Counted from the first letter of the stretch, positions 1 to 10,177 are shown. The stretch: DNA of 64,000 nt from Xenorhabdus indica (GCF_014467235.1 NZ_NKHP01000007.1:62001-126000), one strand, 5' to 3'. Notes: a model not told the origin generated them from the letters alone. Numbers and translations: made by a program.

Positions 1-2563
1 CCAACGCACTGATTTTATTGGCATCGCCTTTAATCAACATGCTCTTTTCAAAATTGAGCAGTTCCGGCTGATCTTTACTTACCGTTGTCCACCAGCGATC
101 GAAATGGCGGGAAGAAACTACGTCTTTGCCAATACGTTGATCGTAAAAACTAAATAAAGTCTCATCGTCCACCATAATATCCCGGCGACGAGATTTATGT
201 TCCAGCTCTTCAACTTCTTCACGTAACTTGAGATTAGCACGGAAGAACGAATGACGCGTCTGCCAATCCCCTTCCACCAGCGCATGGCGGATAAACAATT
301 CACGGCACAACATCGGATCAATCTGGCTGTAATTGACCAAACGACCAGTCACAATCGGTAAACCATATAATGTCACTTTTTCCGATGCCATGACCGCACC
401 TTGAGATTTCTGCCAGTGCGGTTCACTATAGTGACGTTTGATTAAATGCGCCGCCAGAGGCTCTATCCATTCCGGTTCAATGCGCGCAGCAATACGTCCC
501 CAAAGCCGACTGGTTTCTACCAATTCAGCGACCATCGCCCACTTAGGCGGTTTTTTAAATAATCCAGAGCCGGGAAATACAGAGAACCGGGCATTACGGG
601 CACCAGTATATTCCTGTTTTTCCACATCTTTCTGACCTATGTGAGATAACAACCCTGTCAATAACGCAACATGAATGCTGCGATAATCCGCTTCCTGGCT
701 ATTGACTGGAATACCGATCTCTTTAACGACCTGCCGGAGCTGAGTGTAAACATCCTGCCACTCTCTGACCCGCAGATAATTCAGGTAATCCTGACGACAA
801 AGTTTGCGAAATTGGGAACTGGAAAGTGCTTTTTGCTGTTCTGCCAGAAAATCCCACAATTTTAGAAAAGCAATAAAGTCAGAGTCCTTATCGGCAAAAC
901 GACGATGTTTTTCATCCGAAGCCTGCTGTTTTTCCAGAGGCCTTTCCCGCGGATCCTGAATGGATAATGCTGAAGTAATCACCATCACTTCTCGCACACA
1001 ACCATGAGCTCTTGCTTCCAATACCATGCGAGCCAGACGAGGATCGATAGGCAATTGTGCAAGCTGTCGTCCTATTTGTGTCAGCCGGTAAATCCCGCCA
1101 GATGAGGTTTCCGTATCAATGGCACCAAGTTCTTCCAACAAACGGACACCATCCTGGATATTACGTTTATCCGGTGCTTCAACAAATGGAAAAGCACTGA
1201 CATCGCCTAAGCCAATCGAAGTCATTTGCAAAATAACCGATGCCAGATTGGTACGCAGAATTTCAGGATCGGTAAACTCCGGGCGGGATAAGTAATCTTC
1301 TTCTGAATAGAGTCGAATACAGATCCCATCAGAAACACGACCGCAGCGGCCTTTACGTTGATTCGCTGATGCTTGTGAAATTGGCTCTATCGGCAAACGT
1401 TGAACTTTAGTCCGATAGCTATAACGACTAATACGTGCATACCCGGTATCAATGACATATTTTATTCCAGGGACAGTCAATGAGGTTTCTGCAACGTTAG
1501 TTGCCAGTATAATGCGCCGCCCAACATGTGGTTGGAAGATCCGGTTCTGCTCGCTATTGGACAGACGGGCAAACAGCGGCAATACTTCAGTATGTGAAAA
1601 ATTCTGTTTATTGAGTGCATCCGCAGTATCGCGGATTTCCCGTTCTCCACTCATAAAGACCAAAATATCACCAGAACTTTCCCGGCTTAACTCATTTACC
1701 GCATCAATAATAGCTTCCAGCTGATCCCGATCACTGTCATTATCATCACCTGCCATCGGACGGTAACGGACTTCCACCGGATAAGTACGGCCTGACACTT
1801 CAATAACCGGAGCACTATTGAAATGGCGGGAGAATCGCTCAGGATCGATAGTCGCGGAGGTAATAATGACTTTCAGATCAGGGCGTTTCGGCAATAACTG
1901 ACGCAGATAACCTAATATAAAATCAATGTTCAGACTACGTTCATGTGCTTCATCAATAATCAACGTATCGTATTGTAATAGCAAACGATCCTGCTGCAAT
2001 TCGGCCAGCAAAATACCGTCAGTCATCAATTTGACCAACGTATTGTCGCTAACCTGATCATTAAAGCGAACTTTGTAACCCACTATTGAACCCAGTGGTA
2101 TTTCCAGTTCATCTGCAATACAACTGGCAACCGAACGAGCTGCTAAACGACGAGGCTGTGTGTGACCAATCAGCCCTTTAACCCCTCTGCCCAATTCAAG
2201 ACATATTTTCGGGATCTGAGTGGTTTTACCAGAGCCTGTTTCCCCCGCAATGATGACAACCTGGTTATCCCTGATTGCTTTATAGATATCGTTTTTCTTC
2301 CGGCTGACAGGCAGGTTTTCAGGGTATTTAATCGGAGGACATGCAGTTTGACGATTGGTAACTTTTTGTTTTGCTGCGACAATATCCGCAGTAATAGATT
2401 GCGCTACAGCCTGTAAGGAGGCTTGATTTTTTATTTTTGCTGCTCCTTGCAGCCGTTTTTTTAAACGGAACTGATCGCGCAACGGTGTGTGCTCAAGTTC
2501 GGCATATAATTCAGCAATGGGTGCTGTCAAAGGTGATTCCACTGTGATAAATCCTTGTGACAT
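1..2563 (-). CDS. hrpA: ATP-dependent RNA helicase HrpA (3' end outside window)
   Basis: DEAH-box RNA helicase; in E. coli it acts in mRNA processing and rescue of stalled ribosomes. The reading frame is open from an ATG at 2561-2563 to the window edge, about 854 codons of a family that is about 1300 residues long, so the C-terminal third is missing. Visible motifs are the P-loop GETGSGKTTQ, HTQPRRLAARSV (motif Ia) and DEAHERSLN (motif II). The last visible residues (MLIKGDA) agree with the HrpA accessory region. The start follows MSQGFITVES with no closer alternative. It is transcribed away from azoR, which lies on the other strand. Confidence 0.95.
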   Translation of the reverse strand, partial: MSQGFITVESPLTAPIAELYAELEHTPLRDQFRLKKRLQGAAKIKNQASLQAVAQSITADIVAAKQKVTNRQTACPPIKYPENLPVSRKKNDIYKAIRDNQVVIIAGETGSGKTTQIPKICLELGRGVKGLIGHTQPRRLAARSVASCIADELEIPLGSIVGYKVRFNDQVSDNTLVKLMTDGILLAELQQDRLLLQYDTLIIDEAHERSLNIDFILGYLRQLLPKRPDLKVIITSATIDPERFSRHFNSAPVIEVSGRTYPVEVRYRPMAGDDNDSDRDQLEAIIDAVNELSRESSGDILVFMSGEREIRDTADALNKQNFSHTEVLPLFARLSNSEQNRIFQPHVGRRIILATNVAETSLTVPGIKYVIDTGYARISRYSYRTKVQRLPIEPISQASANQRKGRCGRVSDGICIRLYSEEDYLSRPEFTDPEILRTNLASVILQMTSIGLGDVSAFPFVEAPDKRNIQDGVRLLEELGAIDTETSSGGIYRLTQIGRQLAQLPIDPRLARMVLEARAHGCVREVMVITSALSIQDPRERPLEKQQASDEKHRRFADKDSDFIAFLKLWDFLAEQQKALSSSQFRKLCRQDYLNYLRVREWQDVYTQLRQVVKEIGIPVNSQEADYRSIHVALLTGLLSHIGQKDVEKQEYTGARNARFSVFPGSGLFKKPPKWAMVAELVETSRLWGRIAARIEPEWIEPLAAHLIKRHYSEPHWQKSQGAVMASEKVTLYGLPIVTGRLVNYSQIDPMLCRELFIRHALVEGDWQTRHSFFRANLKLREEVEELEHKSRRRDIMVDDETLFSFYDQRIGKDVVSSRHFDRWWTTVSKDQPELLNFEKSMLIKGDANKISAL

Positions 2564-2711
2564 TCTGAGTTGAGTCGCGCTGTCTTTATTTCTTAACACC
2601 GCTTTTAGTTATGTTATTACATATTCGGCTGACAAATCTATTGTTCAATAATTTTGAACGCCAATCTCGAAATATTGAGCTATTGTCTGAATGATAACCT
2701 CACTAAAATAG

Positions 2712-3422
<711 letters not shown>

Positions 3423-3430
3423 TCAGGCTT

Positions 3431-3458
3431 AGCGCGTCAGACAAACCAATGGCGCGCT
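3431..3458. terminator. hairpin between convergent azoR and ydbL
   Basis: AGCGCG and CGCGCT pair around a 16-base loop just after the azoR stop and touching the ydbL stop. It sits between convergent genes. The stem is short and the T tract is modest, so it is a probable rather than certain terminator. Confidence 0.45.
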
Positions 3459-3778
3459 TATTTCTTCACCCAATTACCATTAATACCAAGCACAAACTCC
3501 CCGGCCTCTGCACGATTGACTAATTTTTCACCCGCTATTTTTGCCACCTGATCCGTTGTCATATTGTTCTGAGCGGCAATCTCAGCATATCTTTTTTCCC
3601 GCTCGCTATTGATTTTTCTGACCACGGATAGTGCATCCTGAGAATGCTTGACCGCTGCCAGATAACCGCTAAATGTTTCTCCTACCAGACCTTGCTGTTT
3701 TGCTTCATTTAGCGTCATACCCATTGCAAAAGAGCTGAATAGCAGGCTTAACAAAAGTATTACTCCCGTTTTTTTCAT
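3458..3778 (-). CDS. ydbL: YdbL family periplasmic protein (DUF1318)
   Basis: Small secreted protein, the last member of the ydbH-ynbE-ydbL operon. The 106-residue product starts with a Sec signal peptide (MKKTGVILLLSLLFSSFAMG), followed by the DUF1318 core, including NEAKQQGLVGE and the C-terminal GEFVLGINGNWVKK. In E. coli, YdbL is thought to tune the YdbH-YnbE bridge that moves phospholipid between the inner and outer membranes. Its start lies 11 bases after the ynbE stop, which supports co-transcription. Confidence 0.92.
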   Translation of the reverse strand: MKKTGVILLLSLLFSSFAMGMTLNEAKQQGLVGETFSGYLAAVKHSQDALSVVRKINSEREKRYAEIAAQNNMTTDQVAKIAGEKLVNRAEAGEFVLGINGNWVKK

Positions 3779-3789
3779 ATTCTCACTCC

Positions 3790-3999
3790 TTAGAATAAAT
3801 CAGAATTATTTTTGAGCATATCTTCAATCTGCCGATCAACTTTGATATGAATTTCATGCTCAATTTTGACATTCATATTGATATTGATAGGTTTATCTGG
3901 AGTTGCCACTTCCAACCTGATACACCCTGCCAGGCCTGAACAGAGCAATACCATACCACTAATAACTATCGAAAATCTGAGTCCACTCTTGGTTATCAT
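3790..3999 (-). CDS. ynbE: YnbE family outer-membrane lipoprotein
   Basis: 69-residue lipoprotein with a signal peptide ending in the lipobox LAGC (Cys about residue 26). The mature part is short and beta-prone (RLEVATPDKPININMNVKIE). In E. coli, YnbE multimers cap the C-terminus of YdbH to complete a bridge between the inner and outer membranes. Here it lies directly upstream of ydbL, but it is separated from ydbH by about 560 bases and one extra gene, unlike the tight E. coli arrangement. Confidence 0.9.
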   Translation of the reverse strand: MITKSGLRFSIVISGMVLLCSGLAGCIRLEVATPDKPININMNVKIEHEIHIKVDRQIEDMLKNNSDLF

Positions 4000-4078
4000 T
4001 TATCACTCCCGTTTTACATTAGCAGTTAACCCCGTCTGTTGACGAGGTTACAAAAATAAATGGAAACGACTTATTTTT

Positions 4079-4390
4079 TTATTTCTCTTCAGTGAATTCA
4101 ACCGGAAAGTCGGATAGTCTCTCAAGATAGAAATAATAGTATTTCCCATCATCATTAAAACAAACCAGCGGAATTGCATCGAATTTGCTTTTAAACCATT
4201 TATCAAACCAATTCATTTTGATCAAGGATCCATGACCCCAGTGGCCTGTGTTGAAGTCTCCACCTTTCCATTTGCTTAATATTTCATCAATTCGCACCAC
4301 AGGGAGTGAATCAAAAAAATGAAGCAATTCGTTTGCATCTTCAATTTTTTCTCTGGAACGGAGTTCATCGAAAATCTGTTTGATGTTCAT
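4079..4390 (-). CDS. GXWXG-domain protein, short form
   Basis: 103-residue cytoplasmic protein. Residues about 20-65 resemble the GXWXG domain: LLHFFDSLPVV, then WKGGDFNTGHWGHGSL and MNWFDKWF. Typical members carry a second DUF4334 domain after it. Here the protein ends soon after the first domain (ending FPVEFTEEK), so it is a short form or has lost its C-terminus. Function is unknown. The start at 4390 has GAGG six bases upstream; an in-frame ATG at 4402 overlaps that site. It lies between ydbH and ynbE on the same strand and is probably read in the same transcript. Confidence 0.7.
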   Translation of the reverse strand: MNIKQIFDELRSREKIEDANELLHFFDSLPVVRIDEILSKWKGGDFNTGHWGHGSLIKMNWFDKWFKSKFDAIPLVCFNDDGKYYYFYLERLSDFPVEFTEEK

Positions 4391-4564
4391 ATTTAACCTC
4401 ATGAGTAAAAGGAGTTTTAACTGATCATAGTCATCATTCCGTTGCTCATAAAATCAGGCGGTTCCATCAATTAAAGATCCCTAATATTCTCATCATCGTC
4501 TTCTCGGTCATTGATTTGTTCAATAACCGAGTGTTTGGTTTAGAGGTTTAATAAATGAATAATG

Positions 4565-7069
4565 TTAACTACCTACAAATATATTTTTTTCTAACCATTC
4601 TTCCAGATTACTGCCAAAGCGCAGACTGCGCCATAACTGGAATATATTCTCTTCATGGCGATAATTAAGTCTGACTTCTCGTTTTTTATCCACAACTGGA
4701 TTAACCCCACTGATTTCTGATTGCAGTAGCAAAATACCCAGGTTATCAAGTGTCACATATGCCTTAGAACGACTAATTTCTAAATAACGCAACCAATCCA
4801 TCGCCAAACCCGCAGTTAAGTCATTTTTCCCTATAGAATCAACCGTGTCCTTGTCCAGTCTTAATGTCAGATCGCCATCGTTGGCTACCCATCCTTGCTG
4901 AATAATCCACTGTTTATCATTTAATAGCACTGGCAATTCACCGCTAATTTTCCCTGACATGGCAAGTTGTTTAACTTTTAATACGTCGAATAATTTACTC
5001 ACACTCAACTTGTTAAAGTTCAATACAGCGGCCTGTTTTTGGGGCAGTTGCAACTTATTTAACCTAAGCTTGCCATCCAACATATCAATATTCACATTAG
5101 ACAAGGTTAGCGGCTGTATTTCAGTCGGAGGATAGAAACCTTGTAAATCCGCTGATACGTTACCCATATCAAACACCCCCTTAACAGCCTTTATCCTGAG
5201 CTTAACAGATGACGTTACACCTAATTGCCAAGTGTGTTCCTGTAAACGCCACGGTAACACAAAGTCCACCCCATCAACGTTTCCATTCCTCAGCCACATA
5301 GCCGCATTTTTTACTACCCAGTGCCCTCCGGCACGTAATCCTTGCCCTCTGGCCGCCGAAAATGCCGCTTGTGCATAGATATTCCCACCACGCACAGTGA
5401 TCCCTAAATCAGCAGGGATCAAAGTTTGAAACGCCAGCAAAGATTGTTTCGGCCAACGTGCTTCTCCCCTTAACCTCGTACCATCCCAACGGCCATTAAC
5501 GGGAATTGGCCCAATCCCCTTTCCGTGCAATTGACCGTTTAGCCTAAAATTATGGGGTGATTGGCCAGTCAAGGTTACCCGGAATTCAACAGGAGGCAAA
5601 AAACCACCGGAACGAAAATCCGTTCTCAACGTCGAAAATTGCAGATCTCCCATCAATGCAGATTTAGTGGCCGAACGTTCCCATACCAACGGTTTCATCA
5701 ACTGTAAACGCGGAGCCTTCATCTGTACAAGGCCATAGTCGATAGTATCAAACCCTGTATTTAGTGCATTTACGGTTATCTGTGATTGTTTCCAGCTTCC
5801 TTTACCTGAAATATCCCATTTCGCCTTTAGTGGCGGTAAATCCCCATTTCCCCAATAGTGCCAATTCCAGTTTCCATTATCGGGTATAAAATCTTCGGCA
5901 TAACCATCAAAATGCAGCCTGAAAGTTCCCCAATCACTCTCTTTTGCTGTGACTATCGCCTGTAAGCGGCCAGTGAAACCATTACGGCTTAAATAAGCAC
6001 CAGCCAAAGGTAAACGGGCTTCCTTAACAGTAAAATTTTCACTGACTTTTCCCCAGATCCGGAATAGTGATCCGGGCTGGAATATAATTTTAGGTGTAGC
6101 CAGTGAACCTGTAACAATTGCCGGTAACGACATCGTCATGATCATTTTCCCTCTGTTCATTTGCCCGGTTAACTGAAGAGGAATATGAGCATTCGTTAAG
6201 CTGATTGGTGTCGGTTTTATGGAAAGAACAACATTCCCCTTACCAAATTTATTCTGAGTGAGCAGATTCATTCTCCCGCTCACCTTCATACCATTAAATC
6301 CTTTCTTCCACTGTTCGAGGGTAAGATTCACTCCGCCGGATAACGGTTGTGCCTCAGTGATCCAACGCCATTTACCATTGCGGATCACAAATTGAGATTG
6401 ATTGAATGACCATGGCAATTCAGCCCATATCTGTGGTTCATTTTTCTCATGTACATTGAGTTGGGTAACTGTGAATTTCCCATTCTGCCCTTGCCATTCC
6501 AACGCGATCAGCAAAGGTTCAGAATACTGGCTGACAGGTAACTGCACGGCTATCCGATGTCCCTGAAGTGATGAGTCGAATTTGAGCTTTCCGGCAAATT
6601 CCTGCCATGGTGCAGGAACAAAATGATCAATGACCAATTTCATCGCCGGAATAGAAGACAATATTTCATTAACAGATATAGATAGTGGCGCAGACTGTGT
6701 CTTTGTCGCGGGTAGTTGTGATAAACATGGGCTCTGACTATAAACTTCAGCAATATGTATATCCCAATAGCGCTCTGCGCCCTGCTCATTATGCGAGTAT
6801 CCGGCAGACAAACCGGATATCTTGAGCAATTCACATTCTTGTATCTTCAACGATAACTGATTAATAAATAATATATTCTTTTCCAACGTTGGTTGAGTTA
6901 ACGAAAGAGTCATCCCCTGTGGTAACCAATGACTGGCAATCAGTGGCAGCCAACGCGGAAGTGTGAACCAACCAATCAACACTGATAACACCAGCAGTAT
7001 TATCATCACTGCGAACACTTTTAATATCCTGGTCATCTGTTCTTGAACTCTTCTTTTCAACCTGAACAC
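4565..7069 (-). CDS. ydbH: YdbH, AsmA-like intermembrane bridge protein
   Basis: 834-residue AsmA-like protein, slightly shorter than the roughly 880 residues of E. coli YdbH. One N-terminal membrane anchor (about residues 17-40, MIILLVLSVLIGWFTLP) is followed by a long periplasmic part rich in alternating hydrophobic beta-strands, as expected for a bridge-like lipid transfer protein. With TamB and YhdP, this family moves phospholipid to the outer membrane. It is first in the ydbH-(GXWXG)-ynbE-ydbL run. The chosen GTG start at 7069 has AGGA four bases before it; the ATG at 7036 is an alternative with a weaker site. Confidence 0.88.
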   Translation of the reverse strand: MFRLKRRVQEQMTRILKVFAVMIILLVLSVLIGWFTLPRWLPLIASHWLPQGMTLSLTQPTLEKNILFINQLSLKIQECELLKISGLSAGYSHNEQGAERYWDIHIAEVYSQSPCLSQLPATKTQSAPLSISVNEILSSIPAMKLVIDHFVPAPWQEFAGKLKFDSSLQGHRIAVQLPVSQYSEPLLIALEWQGQNGKFTVTQLNVHEKNEPQIWAELPWSFNQSQFVIRNGKWRWITEAQPLSGGVNLTLEQWKKGFNGMKVSGRMNLLTQNKFGKGNVVLSIKPTPISLTNAHIPLQLTGQMNRGKMIMTMSLPAIVTGSLATPKIIFQPGSLFRIWGKVSENFTVKEARLPLAGAYLSRNGFTGRLQAIVTAKESDWGTFRLHFDGYAEDFIPDNGNWNWHYWGNGDLPPLKAKWDISGKGSWKQSQITVNALNTGFDTIDYGLVQMKAPRLQLMKPLVWERSATKSALMGDLQFSTLRTDFRSGGFLPPVEFRVTLTGQSPHNFRLNGQLHGKGIGPIPVNGRWDGTRLRGEARWPKQSLLAFQTLIPADLGITVRGGNIYAQAAFSAARGQGLRAGGHWVVKNAAMWLRNGNVDGVDFVLPWRLQEHTWQLGVTSSVKLRIKAVKGVFDMGNVSADLQGFYPPTEIQPLTLSNVNIDMLDGKLRLNKLQLPQKQAAVLNFNKLSVSKLFDVLKVKQLAMSGKISGELPVLLNDKQWIIQQGWVANDGDLTLRLDKDTVDSIGKNDLTAGLAMDWLRYLEISRSKAYVTLDNLGILLLQSEISGVNPVVDKKREVRLNYRHEENIFQLWRSLRFGSNLEEWLEKNIFVGS

Positions 7070-7327
7070 AACTTCCTGTTATGATAGTCTCATATCAGAC
7101 TAGTAAGTCGGTTTATTATACAGGTTAGGTATCATAGCTTAACAAGTGCTTTGTTCGAGTATAGCGAGAGATAGCGCTAAAAACCTATCTCAGCAGATGC
7201 CATTATTGCCAGCAGTTAACATTTGTGTTTAGCAGACATAAATAGTTAACACATAGCAAAGTGAATTCAACGAGTAGCTCGAATGAAATTAAGAATCACA
7301 CAGTCAATATATGGCGGAGATAATATG

Positions 7328-8323
7328 ATGAAATTAGTCGTTTACAGTACAAAACAATACGATCGTAAACACTTTGAGTTACTCAACCAAAAACTTGGCC
7401 TTGATTACCATATTGAGTTCTTTGACTTTCCCCTCAGCCTACAAACCGCGAAAAATGCCGTTGGTGCAGATGCTGTTTGTATTTTCGTTAATGATGATGG
7501 TGGGCGCGAGGTCCTGGAAGAGCTGGCAGAAATGAACATTAAAATCCTGGCATTACGTTGTGCTGGTTTCAATAATGTCGATCTGGATGCTGCCAAAGAA
7601 CTGGGTATCAACGTTGTTCGTGTTCCGGCTTATTCACCGGAATCCGTTGCCGAACATACCGTCGGGTTGATGCTATGTCTGAATAGGCGTATCCACCGCG
7701 CCTATCAACGCACCCGAGATGCCAATTTCTCTCTCGAAGGGCTGACAGGCTTCAACATGTATCACCGTACCGCAGGTATTATCGGTACTGGAAAAATCGG
7801 TCTTGCAACCTTAAGGATCCTAAAAGGCTTTGGTATGCATTTATTGGCACATGACCCCTATCCAAATCAGGAAGCGTTAGACCTTGGTGTGAAATATGTG
7901 GATTTAGAGACTTTGTATGCTGAATCTGACGTGATTTCACTACACTGTCCAATGACACCTGAAAATCATCACTTACTGGATGAAACAGCGTTCAGTAAAA
8001 TGAAAGATGGTGTAATGATCATCAACACCAGCCGGGGTGCCTTAATTGATTCTATTGCCGCTATCAACGCATTAAAACAGCAAAAAATCGGGGCATTGGG
8101 GATGGACGTATATGAAAACGAGCGCGATTTATTCTTTGAAGATAAATCAAACGACGTTATTCAAGATGATATTTTTCGTCGTTTGTCTTCCTGCCATAAT
8201 GTCTTATTCACAGGCCATCAGGCATTTTTGACAGAAGAAGCATTAACCAGTATCAGTGAAACAACGTTACAAAATATCCAACAACTCACTTCTGGTGAAC
8301 CCTGCCCGAATCTTGTTGGATGA
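7328..8323 (+). CDS. ldhA: D-lactate dehydrogenase (fermentative)
   Basis: NADH-dependent reduction of pyruvate to D-lactate in the cytoplasm during fermentation. The product (331 residues) matches E. coli LdhA along its length: LRCAGFNNVDLDAAKELG, the Rossmann motif GTGKIG around residue 152, NTSRGALID around 233, and LFTGHQAFLT near the end with the catalytic His. Two adjacent ATG codons occur at 7325 and 7328. GGAG lies 8 bases before the second, which also gives the family N-terminus MKLVVYSTKQYD. hslJ follows after 23 bases, as in E. coli. Confidence 0.96.
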   Translation: MKLVVYSTKQYDRKHFELLNQKLGLDYHIEFFDFPLSLQTAKNAVGADAVCIFVNDDGGREVLEELAEMNIKILALRCAGFNNVDLDAAKELGINVVRVPAYSPESVAEHTVGLMLCLNRRIHRAYQRTRDANFSLEGLTGFNMYHRTAGIIGTGKIGLATLRILKGFGMHLLAHDPYPNQEALDLGVKYVDLETLYAESDVISLHCPMTPENHHLLDETAFSKMKDGVMIINTSRGALIDSIAAINALKQQKIGALGMDVYENERDLFFEDKSNDVIQDDIFRRLSSCHNVLFTGHQAFLTEEALTSISETTLQNIQQLTSGEPCPNLVG

Positions 8324-8346
8324 AGTAATAAATATCAGGAGATCAA

Positions 8347-8781
8347 ATGAACAGAGCGATTCTATTAACGGTCGCCACCTTGCTACTTACAGCATGTCAA
8401 TCTACGGGGGTTAGTGCCACAGGAAATATTACTGCTAAAGATTTACGACACCGTAATTTTGCTTTGGTTAGTGTAAATGGTGAGGATGTCTCCAATAAAG
8501 AAGATACAAAATTGTCCATTACGTTTGGTGATAAAATGTTTGTTTCCGGGACAATGTGTAACAACTTTATGGGGGTGGGAAAATTAAAGGATGATGTTTT
8601 AACAGTAAGTAAATTAAGCAGTTCTCAGATATTCTGTGTCAATGAAAAACTCAATAAATGGGATCAGGTCATGGTTGATATTCTGACCCAAGGTGCAAGT
8701 GTGAGTTTAAAAGACAAGCAATTAATGTTGACGAATAAAAGAAACAAGCTGGTTTATACTTTGAAGAAACCTGTTCGATAA
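8347..8781 (+). CDS. hslJ: META-domain heat-inducible lipoprotein HslJ
   Basis: 144-residue outer-membrane lipoprotein with a signal peptide and lipobox LTAC (Cys about residue 17). A META domain follows, with LRHRNFALVSVNGEDV and the conserved FVSGTMCNNFMG around residues 71-82. In E. coli, HslJ is induced by heat and contributes to novobiocin resistance; its biochemical role is not settled. It lies 23 bases after ldhA and has AGGAG before its ATG, so the two may be cotranscribed. A hairpin 54 bases after the stop probably ends the transcript. Confidence 0.92.
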   Translation: MNRAILLTVATLLLTACQSTGVSATGNITAKDLRHRNFALVSVNGEDVSNKEDTKLSITFGDKMFVSGTMCNNFMGVGKLKDDVLTVSKLSSSQIFCVNEKLNKWDQVMVDILTQGASVSLKDKQLMLTNKRNKLVYTLKKPVR

Positions 8782-8834
8782 TCCAATTAATTAAAGCTAT
8801 TTTACTTTTTGTTCCACATGCTTAGTCTAATCAA

Positions 8835-8860
8835 GATTACCCGGGTGCTGTCGGGTAATC
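8835..8860 (+). terminator. terminator after hslJ
   Basis: GATTACCCG and CGGGTAATC form a perfect 9-bp stem with an 8-base loop, followed by a T-rich stretch (TATCTCTATACC). The T tract is imperfect. Confidence 0.6.
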
Positions 8861-8941
8861 TATCTCTATACCTTTCGGAGAGAAACCAGCTAATCCCTCA
8901 TGCTCCTGAAGTACGATTAGTTATTCTGGTGTTGGCTATTT

Positions 8942-9025
8942 TTATGACAATAAAATCCCAATCGTTAATGTTACAGCAACCCAGAATCCTAAAAACTTCA
9001 TATAACACATCCCGTTACTGTTCAT
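8942..9025 (-). CDS. candidate small membrane protein (27 aa)
   Basis: ATG at 9023-9025 preceded by AAGGGAG at a good distance. The ORF runs 27 codons to TAA and encodes MNSNGMCYMKF followed by a single hydrophobic stretch (LGFWVAVTLTIGILLS). This is the layout of enterobacterial single-pass small membrane proteins. It matches none that I recognise by sequence. Besides this ORF, the roughly 480 bases between hslJ and the next gene hold only the hslJ terminator and a 17-bp-period direct repeat (CTTATTATCAAATA at 9038 and 9055), which overlies its probable promoter region. Expression is not proven. Confidence 0.4.
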   Translation of the reverse strand: MNSNGMCYMKFLGFWVAVTLTIGILLS

Positions 9026-9263
9026 TTTTCTGACTCCCTTATTATCAAATAACTCTTATTATCAAATAAAATAGTGGCAGCAACACATAGACAAAATTTT
9101 AACTATTTCATACTAAGACTTTACCAACCTTTTCCTATATATTTATTCAATGATTCCAAATATCATTCCATTATTTATTACTTGCAGAATAATCTGAAAC
9201 ACAAGGAGTTTTATCCAAATAAATTTACTATTTAGGCCATCATGTTTTTATATATCTGAGCAA

Positions 9264-9563
9264 TTAATTTTCAGGATGCTCCTTGTCAGGGTATAAGGCT
9301 GCACTCCAGTTACTGTAAGTACAGACAAATATAGATGGTTCTTTGCTTGAGTAAGACTTGGCAATGGATTTGATTTTTTCTGCCAGTTGAAGGGACCCTA
9401 ATGAAGAATTGCCAACATAAGTTCCACTTGGAAGACGATGCCATTTTCCATTAGGAAAACGTATAGATCTACTAAACTTATTTGCTGTCATTCTCTTATA
9501 CAGCTTTTCATATCCTGTAGATCCCGTGCCATACAGTTCCACACGAATTAAATAACTTGCCAT
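9264..9563 (-). CDS. small protein resembling the DUF2622/GhoS group
   Basis: 99-residue soluble protein beginning MASYLIRVELYGTGSTGY, with an alternating beta pattern, a central LPSGTYV and a C-terminal PSIFVCTYSNWSAAL. The layout (strand, helix with YEKLYKRM, strand, LP-x-TY) resembles the ferredoxin-like GhoS/DUF2622 proteins, one of which is the RNase antitoxin of the GhoT membrane toxin. I assign this by pattern memory only. AAGGA lies 9 bases before the ATG. No GhoT-length toxin gene lies beside it; the nearest small ORF is the 27-residue membrane candidate at 8942-9025, on the same strand downstream. Confidence 0.6.
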   Translation of the reverse strand: MASYLIRVELYGTGSTGYEKLYKRMTANKFSRSIRFPNGKWHRLPSGTYVGNSSLGSLQLAEKIKSIAKSYSSKEPSIFVCTYSNWSAALYPDKEHPEN

Positions 9564-9721
9564 TTATCTTTCCTTGTCTTGACTGCCGAATAGACAAATT
9601 ATCAGTTTTTCTTCACTGATAAAAGTGGGAAAAACGAGAAGAAAATCCGGCATTAATGACAATTTAAGAACTGGAGATATCCATTGATATAAAAAACAGT
9701 TTATATCAATGGATAAAATGG

Positions 9722-10168
9722 TTATTCAGGCCTATTTAAAATATGATCTTCCCAGTCCACGACATCGGATTCACGCACAGCAATATGCCTGACAGAAATA
9801 CGCTCTGCGTGCATGGCTGACTTTGAACCGCTGACTAACGGATGCCAGGGCAGAAGATTTTTTCCTTCTTCAATCAGACGGTAAGCGCACGTTTTCGGTA
9901 GCCATGCAAATGTCACCATATTTTCACGGGTCAATTTGATACAATCAGCTTCATAACTGAAACGATCTTCATAATTTTTGCATTGACAGGTTTTGATATT
10001 CAGTTGATTACAGGCGACATTAGTGAAATAAATTTCGTCAGTATCTTCATCCATTAACTTATGCAAACAGCACTGACCACAACCATCACACAGTGTTTCC
10101 CACTCTTGATCAGTCATTTGTTCCAGGGTCTTCACCTGCCAGAAAGGTTGAGACATAATTTCTGTCAT
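9722..10168 (-). CDS. ycgN: YcgN family cysteine-cluster protein (UPF0260)
   Basis: 148-residue protein with the family cysteine pattern [17 protein letters not shown] near residues 28-44, further cysteines in [10 protein letters not shown], and CIKLTREN around 76. These likely bind a metal or Fe-S cluster; the function is unknown. It matches E. coli YcgN closely. It begins nine bases after the ycgM stop, so it is the last gene of the ycgL-transglycosylase-ycgM-ycgN run. An in-frame ATG at 10156 (MSQPFW) is also possible, because GAGGA abuts the upstream ATG too closely. Confidence 0.92.
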   Translation of the reverse strand: MTEIMSQPFWQVKTLEQMTDQEWETLCDGCGQCCLHKLMDEDTDEIYFTNVACNQLNIKTCQCKNYEDRFSYEADCIKLTRENMVTFAWLPKTCAYRLIEEGKNLLPWHPLVSGSKSAMHAERISVRHIAVRESDVVDWEDHILNRPE

Positions 10169-10177
10169 TCCTCATTA

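Noticed and set aside
8809-9033. 74-codon plus-strand ORF after hslJ
   Set aside because: It overlaps the hslJ terminator hairpin, has no ribosome site and a composition without domain-like pattern; the minus-strand 27-codon ORF in the same space is better supported.
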